A stretch of DNA of 64,000 nucleotides. It comes from Fervidobacterium nodosum Rt17-B1 (GTDB lineage: Bacteria > Thermotogota > Thermotogae > Thermotogales > Fervidobacteriaceae). This document shows, piece after piece, positions 35,198-43,947 of the stretch (position 1 is its first letter; every line of letters begins with the position of its first letter). Below the pieces are notes generated by a model. The model saw nothing but the letters and a program-made list of their open reading frames with translations. It was not told the origin of the DNA and did not search any database. The translations under genes and the position numbers were made by a program. The stretch is from the NCBI RefSeq assembly GCF_000017545.1, contig NC_009718.1, positions 1,674,001-1,738,000 on the forward strand, in the 5' to 3' direction.

Positions 35198-36685
35198 TTA
35201 ATCTTTTCCGGAAATAGTTGCCTGTGCTTTTCCGTCGATAAAGTTTATTATAACATTTTCTCCTGTAGATAGTTCTTTTTTGCTTTGAATAATCTTTCTA
35301 CCTTTTAAGACCACCGCTCCACCGAAAGATAACGCAGAAAGTGGCCCACCAATTTTTACGAATTCTTCTTTTTTCTCTTCAACTAAATTAGATAAATTTG
35401 AATACTCTTTTTCTAAGGTATCTGAAAGTTTAGTGTATCGTTCTACTTGTTGATTGATATTGTTAATTTTTAGCTCTAATGTATCTTTTAAGTATTTATA
35501 GTCTAGCATTAATTTTTTTGAAAATTCAGATATATCGTATTTCATCTTTTCTGAAAGATTTTTAATAAAGTCCATAGATATCATTTTTTCGTATTCTTTA
35601 AGTGAGAATCTTTTGTACAAAACTTCGGCACTATCAATTAATTCCTCTTCTACAGATTGAATTTTGCCTCTGAATATTTCTTTTACTGTTTTATAATTTG
35701 TATCACTCAATTTGGCATTTAGTAGTTCTATTGCATTTTCCATGTATCGTGATAAGTCTGATACATTTCTTTCAACTTTATCTTGATAGCCTTTTATTTG
35801 ATTTGATATTTCTTTGGCTACAGCTGTTGGTGTTGGAAATCTTCTCCAAGCAACGAAATCAGGGATAGTTTCATCTTTTTCGTGACCAATTCCTGTCAAT
35901 ACTGGAATGAAATTATTCATTTGTGCTATCCTTCTGGCTAAGTTGTAGTCGTCAAAGTACATTAAATCGCTGGGCCCACCCCCACCTCTTATTATAACTA
36001 TAACATCATATTTTACCATAAATTCTCTGCAGAATGTTTCTATTCTGTTTAAAGCTGATATAACTTCCTCTGCGGTTGTTGCGCCTTGCATTGATGATTC
36101 GTAAAGATGAATCACCGGCCTTAATTCATCAGGAACGAGTATATTAGAAAGAAAATCGAAATATCCCTGAGCGGTTTTCGATGTTATTACTGCTATGTAT
36201 TTTATTGGTTCTAGTTCATCTAAATTGTGTAAAACCTCCATTAATAGTCTTTCTTTTTTTAATAGTTCTTTTATTTTTTGACGACGTTGTAATATGTCTG
36301 ATTCCCCTTGTGGAGCTATGGAATCCGCCCAAAAACTAAATTGCGCTCTATCTGGATAGAATGAAAGTTTTCCTTGGAATTCCCATTTTTTGTGTTCTAA
36401 TTCGTATTCAGACTTTAATCCAAGAGAATTTAGCACAATTTTTGTTAGGTTTTTCCAAAGTATAATAGTTAGTTCTGTTTTCTTTCCATCGACAGTTTCC
36501 TGAGAAACGGTAATATACAAAGAGCCGTTGTAAGGTTTAACCTTAACAACATCAGCAACGAATTTAAAGCGCAATTTTAGTAAGTCAGTTTCTCTAAGTC
36601 TTAGTTCTATGTATTCAACGAATTCGCGTAATGTTTGAAACTCTAACAAATAAGAATCACCGTATCGGAATGGTATACTCTCCAT
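35198..36685 (-). CDS. xseA: Exodeoxyribonuclease VII large subunit
   Basis: 495 residues. N-terminal OB-fold (to about 110), then the catalytic core with VIIRGGGGPSDLMYFDDYNLAR (near residue 235) and PVLTGIGHEKDETIPDFVAW, both family signatures. A long coiled-coil region of about 150 residues and a short C-terminal domain (LKGRKIIQSKKELSTGENV) follow. The catalytic segment ends RRFPTPTAVAKEI. The ATG at 36685 overlaps the GH31 gene by 29 nt; a TTG at 36694 is less likely because the GAGG site then lies too close. Coupled translation with the glucosidase gene is probable. Confidence 0.93.
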   Translation of the reverse strand: MESIPFRYGDSYLLEFQTLREFVEYIELRLRETDLLKLRFKFVADVVKVKPYNGSLYITVSQETVDGKKTELTIILWKNLTKIVLNSLGLKSEYELEHKKWEFQGKLSFYPDRAQFSFWADSIAPQGESDILQRRQKIKELLKKERLLMEVLHNLDELEPIKYIAVITSKTAQGYFDFLSNILVPDELRPVIHLYESSMQGATTAEEVISALNRIETFCREFMVKYDVIVIIRGGGGPSDLMYFDDYNLARRIAQMNNFIPVLTGIGHEKDETIPDFVAWRRFPTPTAVAKEISNQIKGYQDKVERNVSDLSRYMENAIELLNAKLSDTNYKTVKEIFRGKIQSVEEELIDSAEVLYKRFSLKEYEKMISMDFIKNLSEKMKYDISEFSKKLMLDYKYLKDTLELKINNINQQVERYTKLSDTLEKEYSNLSNLVEEKKEEFVKIGGPLSALSFGGAVVLKGRKIIQSKKELSTGENVIINFIDGKAQATISGKD

Positions 36686-38804
36686 CGTTCCCAACCTCTA
36701 TACTCACATTTTTTGTTGAACCATCAATGTATGTGATACTAAAGTTCCAAGTTCTATTCCTTACGTTATAGTCAGCTTGCTTTGTCTTAATTATTATATT
36801 ATTTTCTTTTATGAGAATTTGTTTCAAGTTGTATTCTCTTTTTTTGTACCCTAAGCTTATTCCGTCATCTTCGTAAAAATATGACATTATTCTGGATTTA
36901 CCATCGCTGAAAACGTTCCAAGATATTGTGTCAACTTTCAACATATCTACGTAACTTTGTGGTTCCATAGTAGGTATCGCTGTGTTTATAAGCTGAAACG
37001 CAGGGATATATTCTATTGGGGTATTAACAATCCTCCATCCGTTTTTATAAATATTTCCGTCAAATAAGTTAATTGCGGTTTTTGGAAGCCAAACGAGCCT
37101 TTTCTCAATGTTAGGTCTATCGACTGGCGCGACTAATATACTATCTCCAAACATAAACTCATCTTCTATTTTTAACGCTTCTTTTTTTGAAAAGTCATAA
37201 AATAGAGGTCTTACTAGCGGAATGTTTTTCTTGATACCGAGCATGTACTGAGTATAAATGTATGGTATCAATCTGTACCTGAATTTTATAACATCTCTCA
37301 GTATGTTCTTTACTTCTTCACCAAATTGCCATGGCTCTTGTCTTTTAGTTCCTATAGCTGAGTGATTTCTAAACATTGGAGAAAACACGCCAAGTTGCAT
37401 AAATCTTATAAGTAGTTCTGCGTTTACATCACCACCGAAACCACCAACATCAAATCCAGAATAAAATACTCCCGCAAGACTTAGCGAATTTATTCTTATT
37501 ATCTCTTGTCTGATATGTTCCCACCAACTGTGGTTATCCCCTGTCCAAACTCCACCGTACCTTTGAATACCAGAATAAGCCGACCTAGAAATTAAAAACG
37601 GTCTTTTGTTAAGGTCTTTTTGTATCATCTCGCTTGTTGCTTTTGTCATATTCAACCCATATGTGTTTTTAACCTTCCAATGCGGTGTGCCATCTAAATG
37701 AACTATATCATCACCATGCCCCTGTCTGCCTATTTCACCTATAGAACCAAGTGTGCCAGCTAATTTAATTCCATCTTCTAATTTAGCATTTTTTAATTTT
37801 TTCCTAGCTTCTTTTATGTCATCTTCAGTTGCAAATATTGCAATTTCGTTCATATCATTCCAAAAACCATCTATACCATCTTCGAGATATTTTTTTGCAT
37901 TTCTTGCCCACCAAATCCTGACTTTCTTATCTCTGAAGTCTGGGAACCTAACTCTTCCGGGCCATACGGCACCCTCGAAATCTCCACCGTAAATATCTTT
38001 TAAAAAATACCTTCCATTACCGTTTTCAAATATTTTATAAAATCTTTCTACTTTGACGCCCGGATCAAGTATAGAGATTACTTTAAATCCTTCTTGATGT
38101 AGTTTTTCTAACATTTCTCTATAATTTGGAAAGTTATTCTTATTCCAAGTGAAGACTTTGTAATCTTGCATGTAGTCTATATCAAGGTAAATGACATCAC
38201 ATGGTATATCTTCTTTTCTAAATTTGTTTGCTATATCTAAAACTTCATCTTGAGTCATGTAGCTCCACCTTGATTGTTGATAACCAAATGCCCAGATAGG
38301 AAATGCTATGTTTTGTCCAGTAAGTCTGAGATATTGTTTTAATATTTCTCGTACGTTTTTCCCAGTTATTATATACTGATTAAATCCTTTACCACGTATT
38401 TTAAAAGAAATAGTTTTGTCATTTTTCGAATCTATATCAATTTCCATCCATCCTGGGTAATCTGTGAAACAACCATAAACTTTATTAAAATCTTTTGATA
38501 TGTATACAAAGAACGGAAAACTCTTGTAAAGGGGATCTGCTGATGGATGGTGTGTGAAATTATCTGTATTCCAAAAAACATACCGCCTTCCTTTTCTATC
38601 AAGCGGACCAACTTTATCACCAAACCCGAAAAAATATCCTTCGTTTTCTATACGTCTTTTTAATGTTATATATTCGCCATCTACCTTATACTCTATATCT
38701 TTGAATAATTCGGAAAAATCGTTGGGTGAAGTTTCTTGAAATACATACCTGACAACTGCCTCACTATTGATGTCCGGTTCTCCATAAGTGATTTTGTATA
38801 TCAT
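36657..38804 (-). CDS. GH31 alpha-glucosidase
   Basis: 715 residues, cytosolic (no signal peptide). The (beta/alpha)8 barrel has the GH31 motifs: PCDVIYLDIDYMQDYKVFTW, the nucleophile Asp in GFWNDMNE (about residue 319) and the acid/base Asp in WTGDNHSWW (about 417). The N-terminal beta-sandwich contains RKGRRYVFWNTDNFTHHPS. Releases glucose from the non-reducing ends of alpha-glucans such as maltodextrins. CGGAGG precedes the ATG. Overlaps xseA; follows panC by 16 nt, so the whole minus block dprA-panC-GH31-xseA-xseB is likely one transcript. Confidence 0.93.
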   Translation of the reverse strand: MIYKITYGEPDINSEAVVRYVFQETSPNDFSELFKDIEYKVDGEYITLKRRIENEGYFFGFGDKVGPLDRKGRRYVFWNTDNFTHHPSADPLYKSFPFFVYISKDFNKVYGCFTDYPGWMEIDIDSKNDKTISFKIRGKGFNQYIITGKNVREILKQYLRLTGQNIAFPIWAFGYQQSRWSYMTQDEVLDIANKFRKEDIPCDVIYLDIDYMQDYKVFTWNKNNFPNYREMLEKLHQEGFKVISILDPGVKVERFYKIFENGNGRYFLKDIYGGDFEGAVWPGRVRFPDFRDKKVRIWWARNAKKYLEDGIDGFWNDMNEIAIFATEDDIKEARKKLKNAKLEDGIKLAGTLGSIGEIGRQGHGDDIVHLDGTPHWKVKNTYGLNMTKATSEMIQKDLNKRPFLISRSAYSGIQRYGGVWTGDNHSWWEHIRQEIIRINSLSLAGVFYSGFDVGGFGGDVNAELLIRFMQLGVFSPMFRNHSAIGTKRQEPWQFGEEVKNILRDVIKFRYRLIPYIYTQYMLGIKKNIPLVRPLFYDFSKKEALKIEDEFMFGDSILVAPVDRPNIEKRLVWLPKTAINLFDGNIYKNGWRIVNTPIEYIPAFQLINTAIPTMEPQSYVDMLKVDTISWNVFSDGKSRIMSYFYEDDGISLGYKKREYNLKQILIKENNIIIKTKQADYNVRNRTWNFSITYIDGSTKNVSIEVGNDGEYTIPIR

Positions 38805-38820
38805 AAATTTACCTCCGATA

Positions 38821-39663
38821 TTAGCAGTTAATAATCATGTTATCTATCAATCTTGCCTTACCTACAAAAACAGCCAACGCAATTATTACTTTCCCTTCTA
38901 TTTTTTCAATTGGTTTCAATGTCTCTTCATCAACGATTTCTACGTAATCTATTTTCAAAAGTGGATGATTAAGTATCTCTAGCATAGAGTTTTTAATCTT
39001 TGATACATCTCTCTCTCCGCTTTCTATCAATTCTTTCGCTTTTAAAAGGGATTTATGCAGTCTTGTTGCTTCCTTTCTTTCTTCTTCGTTTAAATAGACG
39101 TTTCTTGAAGACATGGCAAGTCCATCTGATTCACGAACAATTGGCATTTCAATCATTTCAACGTCCATATTAAGATTTTGGACCATCCTTCTGAGTATTC
39201 TAAATTGCTGTGCATCTTTTTGACCGAAATAAGCACGTGTGGGTTTCACTATGTTAAATAATTTTGTGACGACTGTGCATACACCTCTAAAATGTCCAGG
39301 CCTTTTGGCGCCGCATAGATATTTTGAAAGTTCAACTTCATCAACATATACGGAATAATTTTTCGGGTACATTTCTTCAACGCTTGGATAGAAAACATAA
39401 TCTACATTTAAAGGTTCAAGTAATCTTAAATCCCTTTCCAAATCTCGTGGATATCTGTTAAAATCTTCGTTAGGACCAAATTGAGTAGGGTTAACAAATA
39501 TACTTACAACGACTATATCGTTATCTTCCCTGGCTTTTTTTACGAGACTCAAATGTCCTTCGTGTAAATAACCCATTGTTGGCACAAAACCGATAGTTTT
39601 TCCCTTATTAATAGCTTCTTTGGATAATCTTTTCATTTCATTTATCGTTTGAACAAGCCTCAT
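38821..39663 (-). CDS. panC: Pantothenate synthetase (pantoate-beta-alanine ligase)
   Basis: 280 residues. Joins pantoate and beta-alanine with ATP for coenzyme A synthesis in the cytosol. HIGH-type nucleotide motif [14 protein letters not shown] (about residues 30-43), pantoate motif [28 protein letters not shown], and KMSKS-like [11 protein letters not shown] (Ser-Ser-Arg, preceded by AMS). The frame opens at a GTG at 39672, but AGGAGGTG is best spaced for the ATG at 39663. Lies 16 nt after dprA. No panB or panD is in the window. Confidence 0.95.
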   Translation of the reverse strand: MRLVQTINEMKRLSKEAINKGKTIGFVPTMGYLHEGHLSLVKKAREDNDIVVVSIFVNPTQFGPNEDFNRYPRDLERDLRLLEPLNVDYVFYPSVEEMYPKNYSVYVDEVELSKYLCGAKRPGHFRGVCTVVTKLFNIVKPTRAYFGQKDAQQFRILRRMVQNLNMDVEMIEMPIVRESDGLAMSSRNVYLNEEERKEATRLHKSLLKAKELIESGERDVSKIKNSMLEILNHPLLKIDYVEIVDEETLKPIEKIEGKVIIALAVFVGKARLIDNMIINC

Positions 39664-39679
39664 GTTATTCACCTCCTAG

Positions 39680-40681
39680 CTATATTGCTCTTGCGTAAGT
39701 ACCGTCTTCGACTCTGTAAACAAGCCCTTTTAATTCCATAATTGTGAGTAAAAGCAAAATTTCCGAAAGTGGTTTTGAAATCTTTTCTGATAATTGTTCA
39801 GGATTTAAGTTTGTTTCCAAAGCTTCGAGTAGTAATTTTTCGTCATAATTCAACTCTATGATTTTTCGATGTTCTTTAAATCCATAATATTCCAAAATTT
39901 CAGATGGATGTGTTACAAGAAAAGCACCATTTTTGATTAAATAATTTGTACCTGTACTTGTTGATTTGAATATATCACCCGGAACTGCAAATATATCTTT
40001 ACCCTGTTCTACACCAAATTTTGCGGTTATCAATGCGCCACTATCCGTTCCCGCTTCCGTTACCAAAACACCCTTTGAAACACCGGAAATAATTCTATTT
40101 CTTGCTACAAATGTATATTTTTGAGGTTTTTCCCATGGTAAATATTCACTTATAACGCAACCATTTTTTATAATTTCTTGGTAAAGTCTTTCGTTTGATT
40201 TTGGGTATATGTAATCTACACCGCATCCTAAGACAGCTATTGTTGGTCTTAAGTTTCTCAAAGCTGTTGCGTGTGCGATACTATCAACCCCATAAGCCAT
40301 GCCACTCACAATCACAAAGTGTTTTGATAAATCTGTTGAGAACATTTCCGTAACTTGTTTACCGTAATTGGTCATCTTGCGTGTCCCAACTACGGCAAAC
40401 AAATCGTATGATAAAAATTCAACATTTCCCTTTGCGAATATAAAAACCGGAGGATCTGGAATATGCCTAAGCTCCTCCGGATATTCTTCATCCCAGTAAG
40501 TAATTAAGGAAATATCACCCTTTGATAATCTCATTTCAAGTTTGTGAACTAAATCATTGAACTCTTTAATTTGCTCTGGGGTAATTAAAAAGTCACTCTT
40601 GTTATAAGAAATTAATTCGTCGATATCTTCAAGCTTTTTCTTACAAATTTTATGAATAGCTACTATTTCTGCTTTTTCCAT
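39680..40681 (-). CDS. dprA: DNA-processing protein DprA (Smf)
   Basis: 333 residues. Loads RecA onto incoming single-stranded DNA in natural transformation. Rossmann-like core: VVGTRKMTNYGKQV, IVSGMAYGVDSIAHATAL, VLGCGVDYIYPKSN, FVARNRIISGVSKGVLVTEAG, ALITAKFGVEQGKDIFAVPG. The C-terminal winged-helix (about residues 275-333) is short. GAGGGAT precedes the ATG. The gene starts the dprA-panC-GH31-xse block. Together with cinA at 56905 it is one of two competence-linked genes here, though both are widespread outside competent species. Confidence 0.95.
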   Translation of the reverse strand: MEKAEIVAIHKICKKKLEDIDELISYNKSDFLITPEQIKEFNDLVHKLEMRLSKGDISLITYWDEEYPEELRHIPDPPVFIFAKGNVEFLSYDLFAVVGTRKMTNYGKQVTEMFSTDLSKHFVIVSGMAYGVDSIAHATALRNLRPTIAVLGCGVDYIYPKSNERLYQEIIKNGCVISEYLPWEKPQKYTFVARNRIISGVSKGVLVTEAGTDSGALITAKFGVEQGKDIFAVPGDIFKSTSTGTNYLIKNGAFLVTHPSEILEYYGFKEHRKIIELNYDEKLLLEALETNLNPEQLSEKISKPLSEILLLLTIMELKGLVYRVEDGTYARAI

Positions 40682-40744
40682 TAAAAAATATCCCTCGCAT
40701 GTGTGTAATACTAATCGAAATAAACGATATAATATAAAATATTT

Positions 40745-41023
40745 TTACTTTTTGTTTGCCAGTATTTCTTTGATTTTTTCTTCTACGCCATTTTTCTTAC
40801 CAGGCAAACATTTGTCAGGCTTATCTCCTTTTGCGATAGCCTTTGCGTAACCTTCACAGCCAGGATATCCACATGCGCCACAATTTATACCTGGTAATGC
40901 TTCTAAGATTAGTTTAACAGTAGGATCCTCCTCTACTTTGAACTTTTCACTAACATAAGATAAGAAAAGACCAAATGCAAAGCCTATACCACCAAGTAAA
41001 ATAGCTGAATAAACGACCACCAC
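40745..41023 (-). CDS. Small membrane Fe-S protein, RnfB N-terminal type
   Basis: 92 residues. One N-terminal helix (VVVVYSAILLGGIGFAFGLFL) followed by a 4Fe-4S domain with CGACGYPGCEGYAKAIAKG and a final CLPG: Cys pattern C-x2-C-x4-C-x16-C, as in the first part of RnfB. The ferredoxin domains of full RnfB are absent and no Rnf genes are near. GTG at 41023 with GGAGGTG is the natural start; the frame continues into the neighbouring IS to an ATG at 41089, which is an insertion artefact. Probably an electron-transfer subunit; partner unknown. Confidence 0.75.
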   Translation of the reverse strand: MVVVYSAILLGGIGFAFGLFLSYVSEKFKVEEDPTVKLILEALPGINCGACGYPGCEGYAKAIAKGDKPDKCLPGKKNGVEEKIKEILANKK

Positions 41024-41048
41024 ACCGTTCACCTCCAGACAATATGGG

Positions 41049-42094
41049 GATTTTGTTAACCAAAGGTATTGATAAATTTCAAAAATCATATTATCTTCTT
41101 AAATAGGGGACACCCCCCAATATACTCTCAATAAGGGGGTATCCCGACATGACTAATATCCAACTCAAATGCCCTCATTGTGGCTCTTCTAACTTCATCA
41201 AAAACGGTCATGATAAGTTCAAAAACCAAATCTTCTTTTGCAAAGACTGCAAGCGTTACTTTAAACTTTCTTTCACCAAAAAACACAAACTCTTCTCTTT
41301 CCCTTACCCTCGTTGTGTTCATTGTAACCATGTCATGGAAATTTACAAAATCCGCCGTTATTTCGTTCGTTTCAGATGCAGAAAGTGCAACTTCAAAACT
41401 TCTGTTCCACTTTCTCTTCCTCAGCCTGTGCCTTTCAACTTTCATCCTTTCAAATTCTTCCGTTTCCCTATCTATATCGTTCTCAAAGCTTTCATCTTGT
41501 ACTTCAAATACAACCTTTCTCTTCGTGCTATTAAAGCTTGCTTGAATATCAATGTCTCTCATGTTGCTATTTACAAATGGATTATCAAGTTATCTTCTGT
41601 TATTTCGCTTTTTGAGTTTGAGAATGTATTTAAAGTTCACGGTGATGAAACAGTTATTGTATTTCGAGACAAAAAGTACTATGTGTGGCTATTAGTTGAG
41701 CATGGTACGAATTTAATAGTAGCTTGGCATGTATCAAGATATCGTGATATGTCACAAGTTAAGATATTGTTAGATAAATACTTTAGTCAAAGAAAACAAA
41801 ACACACAAATAGAGTTAATAACCGATGGACTAAAAGCGTACGAGATAGCAGTAAAACTAAATTTTGATAATGTTGAGCACAGAGAAGTAAGACTAGGTAA
41901 AAACAACGAATGTGAATCGAAATTTTCGTTATTTAAGATGTTTGTTAGAGCGAAAAGGAGCTTCAAGAAATTTAGCAACATACGGTACTATGTAAATGGT
42001 TTTTGTGTAGTAAGGAACCTATGCAAGTTATATGAGAACGAAAATGAGATGATTACAGCTTTAGCTTCCATCATCACTACTAGTTAACAGCATC
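41049..42094 (+). mobile_element. IS6-like insertion sequence, copy 1 (1046 bp)
   Basis: Ends GATTTTGTTAAC (left) and GATGCTGTTAAC (right end, complement) form a 12-bp imperfect inverted repeat. It is flanked by the 8-bp direct repeat AATATGGG (41041-41048 and 42095-42102). It carries one transposase gene (41149-42087). It lies just upstream of the RnfB-like gene's ribosome-binding site. Copy 2 at 50883-51928 is the same length, in the same orientation, and differs by roughly ten bases. Confidence 0.9.
41149..42087 (+). CDS. IS6/IS240-like DDE transposase (copy 1)
   Basis: 312 residues. Two N-terminal zinc ribbons (CPHCGSSNF...CKDC and CVHCNHVM...CRKCNFK), a helix-turn-helix (LSLRAIKACLNINVSHVAIYKW), and the DDE domain: VHGDET, ITDGLKAY, and the Glu in NNECESKFSLFK. 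Residues around the third motif resemble the IS240 domain of the IS6 family. Intact. The start ATG follows AAGGGGGT, which can pair with an upstream C-tract (41110-41115). Confidence 0.88.
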   Translation: MTNIQLKCPHCGSSNFIKNGHDKFKNQIFFCKDCKRYFKLSFTKKHKLFSFPYPRCVHCNHVMEIYKIRRYFVRFRCRKCNFKTSVPLSLPQPVPFNFHPFKFFRFPIYIVLKAFILYFKYNLSLRAIKACLNINVSHVAIYKWIIKLSSVISLFEFENVFKVHGDETVIVFRDKKYYVWLLVEHGTNLIVAWHVSRYRDMSQVKILLDKYFSQRKQNTQIELITDGLKAYEIAVKLNFDNVEHREVRLGKNNECESKFSLFKMFVRAKRSFKKFSNIRYYVNGFCVVRNLCKLYENENEMITALASIITTS

Positions 42095-42265
42095 AATATG
42101 GGAAATGTATAAATTAAATCGTCAATTTTATACGAATTACAATACAATTATAACTTAAATTTTTTTACAATGCAAATTGAGTTTTTTATCTAGTAATTTT
42201 GCTAAAACTGATTGCCGATTTTCTGATTTTGATGAATTCGTTTCATATAGTTAACACTAAACATC

Positions 42266-42380
42266 TTGAAATTTTACACTTTACAAGGTATAAATATATT
42301 GCAGCGACCCCCCTATCCCCCCTTGGAAGAGTTGGAAAACTTTTTCAAGATACCCCCGGAAAAAACCGGGGGATTTTTTG
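42266..42380 (+). ncRNA. Candidate small RNA with own promoter and terminator
   Basis: Promoter TTGAAA (42266-42271), exactly 17 nt, TATAAA (42289-42294). The expected RNA starts near 42301. It contains two CCCCCC tracts (42308-42313, 42317-42322) and an 11-bp hairpin with a GGAA loop (42323-42348, every position pairable with G-U allowed). It ends in an intrinsic terminator CCCCCGG-A6-CCGGGGG-A-TTTTTT (42353-42379), total about 80 nt. No convincing reading frame. A separate promoter for pelG follows, so it looks like an independent transcript; an attenuator leader for pelG is the alternative. Confidence 0.5.
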
Positions 42381-42382
42381 TT

Positions 42383-42411
42383 TTTAAATTCTTTTATTGG
42401 TATGATATAAT
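42383..42411 (+). promoter_or_regulatory. pelG promoter
   Basis: TATAAT (42406-42411) with TTTAAA 17 nt upstream (42383-42388). It begins right after the T-run of the upstream terminator, 35 nt before the pelG ATG. Confidence 0.5.
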
Positions 42412-42445
42412 AACAACGGAAAAATTTAATATTTCGGGGGATAAG

Positions 42446-43855
42446 ATGGCAGGGATAGGATTTGAATTAAACAAACTGTTAAAACGAAATTCTTTTTTCT
42501 CGGAAGCTGTCGCATTCTTTTATTCTGCAAATATATCTGCAGGACCATGGATAATATCTTCGTTGACACTTTTTCTAATACAAGTTTATATACCTCAACA
42601 GAATATTCCATTCCTAGTCTCAGGAATTATTTATACTTTCATTTTTTCAACAATACTTTTTGGAAGCGTTGCAACTTCCGTTACACGTTATTTATCTGAT
42701 TTGATTTATAAGAAGGAATTTAATAATATATATAAACTTTACACTTCGTTGGTTGGTTATGCGTTTATATCTTCTGGGATATTTCTTACCTTGTTCTTCC
42801 TTATCAACAAAATTTCTGAGTGGCAAAAAATTATTCTTTTTTCATATTCTTTGATTGTTCTTTCGATAATTTGGGTTCAAGTCATTTTTATATCCGCTAT
42901 TAGAAAATTTTCTCCCGTTATTCTAAGTTTTTTATTCGGTGGTACTGCTGGTTTCTTTTTAACTTTGTACCTTTATAAAACCAAAAATGAATATTATGCT
43001 TACGCAGGTTACAATTTTGGTTTAATGATTATACTTACAATTCTTCAACTTTACATTCGAAGATATCTTTATTTAGGAGAAGAGGTGGAAAAAGAACAAA
43101 AAAATATTAATCCTCCGCTTTTTATACTCTCGATTAAGGCATACAAAAAACAGGCACTATCAGGTTTTTTTACTTATATGGCTGCTTGGGTTGATGATTT
43201 TATCGCTTGGATTTATTTCAGATACAGTATTTCAAAAGGTTTTGTATTTGCGCCCCAGTATGATATTCCAATGTTTATCTCATACCTTTTTATAATTCCA
43301 ACCTTGTCACTTTTCGTTCTAAACTTGGAAACGGAATTTTATTTTTACTATAGAGCTTTTTACAAATCTATCGAAGAAAATCGCACTTTGAACTTTATAA
43401 GGATAAGTAAAAATAATTTAGACGAAAGTCTTTATTCTTCAACTAAACTTGTATTAGCGGTTCAATTTTCATTTATGTTAACTGGTCTTATTCTTTCTGA
43501 TAGTTTAGCTGATTTGTTGAGGCTTGATAGCTACGGCTCAACGGCTTTAAAATTTGGTATTGTTGGTGCTGCTGCAAATGGAATTTATCTTTACATTTCT
43601 TTGATAGCGCATTACTTTGACTTGCCTGGTATACCACTTAAATCTTCTATAATGGCCTTTTTGATTAATTTATTTTTATCACCACTCACTGTCAAGCGTT
43701 TGCCTGGAATCGGTTTTGTCATTGGTTTTATTTTTGCCACGATATACAGTTTTATTAGATTTAATCGCATTTATTCTAATTTGCTCATGTTTGAGTTTTC
43801 AAGAAACAGGCTGAAACTTCCGAAGGTAGGGGTTATAATTCATGAAAACAAATAA
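42446..43855 (+). CDS. pelG: PelG-like exopolysaccharide transport membrane protein
   Basis: 469 residues, close to the roughly 456 of P. aeruginosa PelG. The N-terminus MAGIGFELNKLLKRNSFFSE followed by SANISAGPWIISSL is the family hallmark. It has about 12-14 membrane helices, like MATE/Wzx flippases. In the Pel system PelG moves the growing polysaccharide across the inner membrane with PelD, PelE and the glycosyltransferase PelF. The ATG at 42446 has CGGGGGAT upstream; the frame is open further 5' by chance. pelD and pelE homologues follow; pelF, A, B and C are not in the window. Confidence 0.85.
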   Translation: MAGIGFELNKLLKRNSFFSEAVAFFYSANISAGPWIISSLTLFLIQVYIPQQNIPFLVSGIIYTFIFSTILFGSVATSVTRYLSDLIYKKEFNNIYKLYTSLVGYAFISSGIFLTLFFLINKISEWQKIILFSYSLIVLSIIWVQVIFISAIRKFSPVILSFLFGGTAGFFLTLYLYKTKNEYYAYAGYNFGLMIILTILQLYIRRYLYLGEEVEKEQKNINPPLFILSIKAYKKQALSGFFTYMAAWVDDFIAWIYFRYSISKGFVFAPQYDIPMFISYLFIIPTLSLFVLNLETEFYFYYRAFYKSIEENRTLNFIRISKNNLDESLYSSTKLVLAVQFSFMLTGLILSDSLADLLRLDSYGSTALKFGIVGAAANGIYLYISLIAHYFDLPGIPLKSSIMAFLINLFLSPLTVKRLPGIGFVIGFIFATIYSFIRFNRIYSNLLMFEFSRNRLKLPKVGVIIHENK

Positions 43856-43947
43856 GTTTGGGACAAAATCAAGGTTTGGAGAAAAAATGAAAAAAAATAG
43901 TATTCTCTGGCTCGTTTTCCATATGGTTTATAGAATATTTTTTGGTG

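Noticed and set aside
41128-41562. 144-codon open frame antisense to the IS6-like transposase (also at 50962-51396)
   Set aside because: It is a shadow frame. Differences between the two copies are nearly all silent in the transposase but change the antisense product (for example E to K, T to A, R to G), so only the transposase is under selection.
42199-42387. 62-codon frame over the candidate small RNA
   Set aside because: It ends inside the terminator and has no ribosome-binding site; a second frame is open over the same stretch, so openness is chance.
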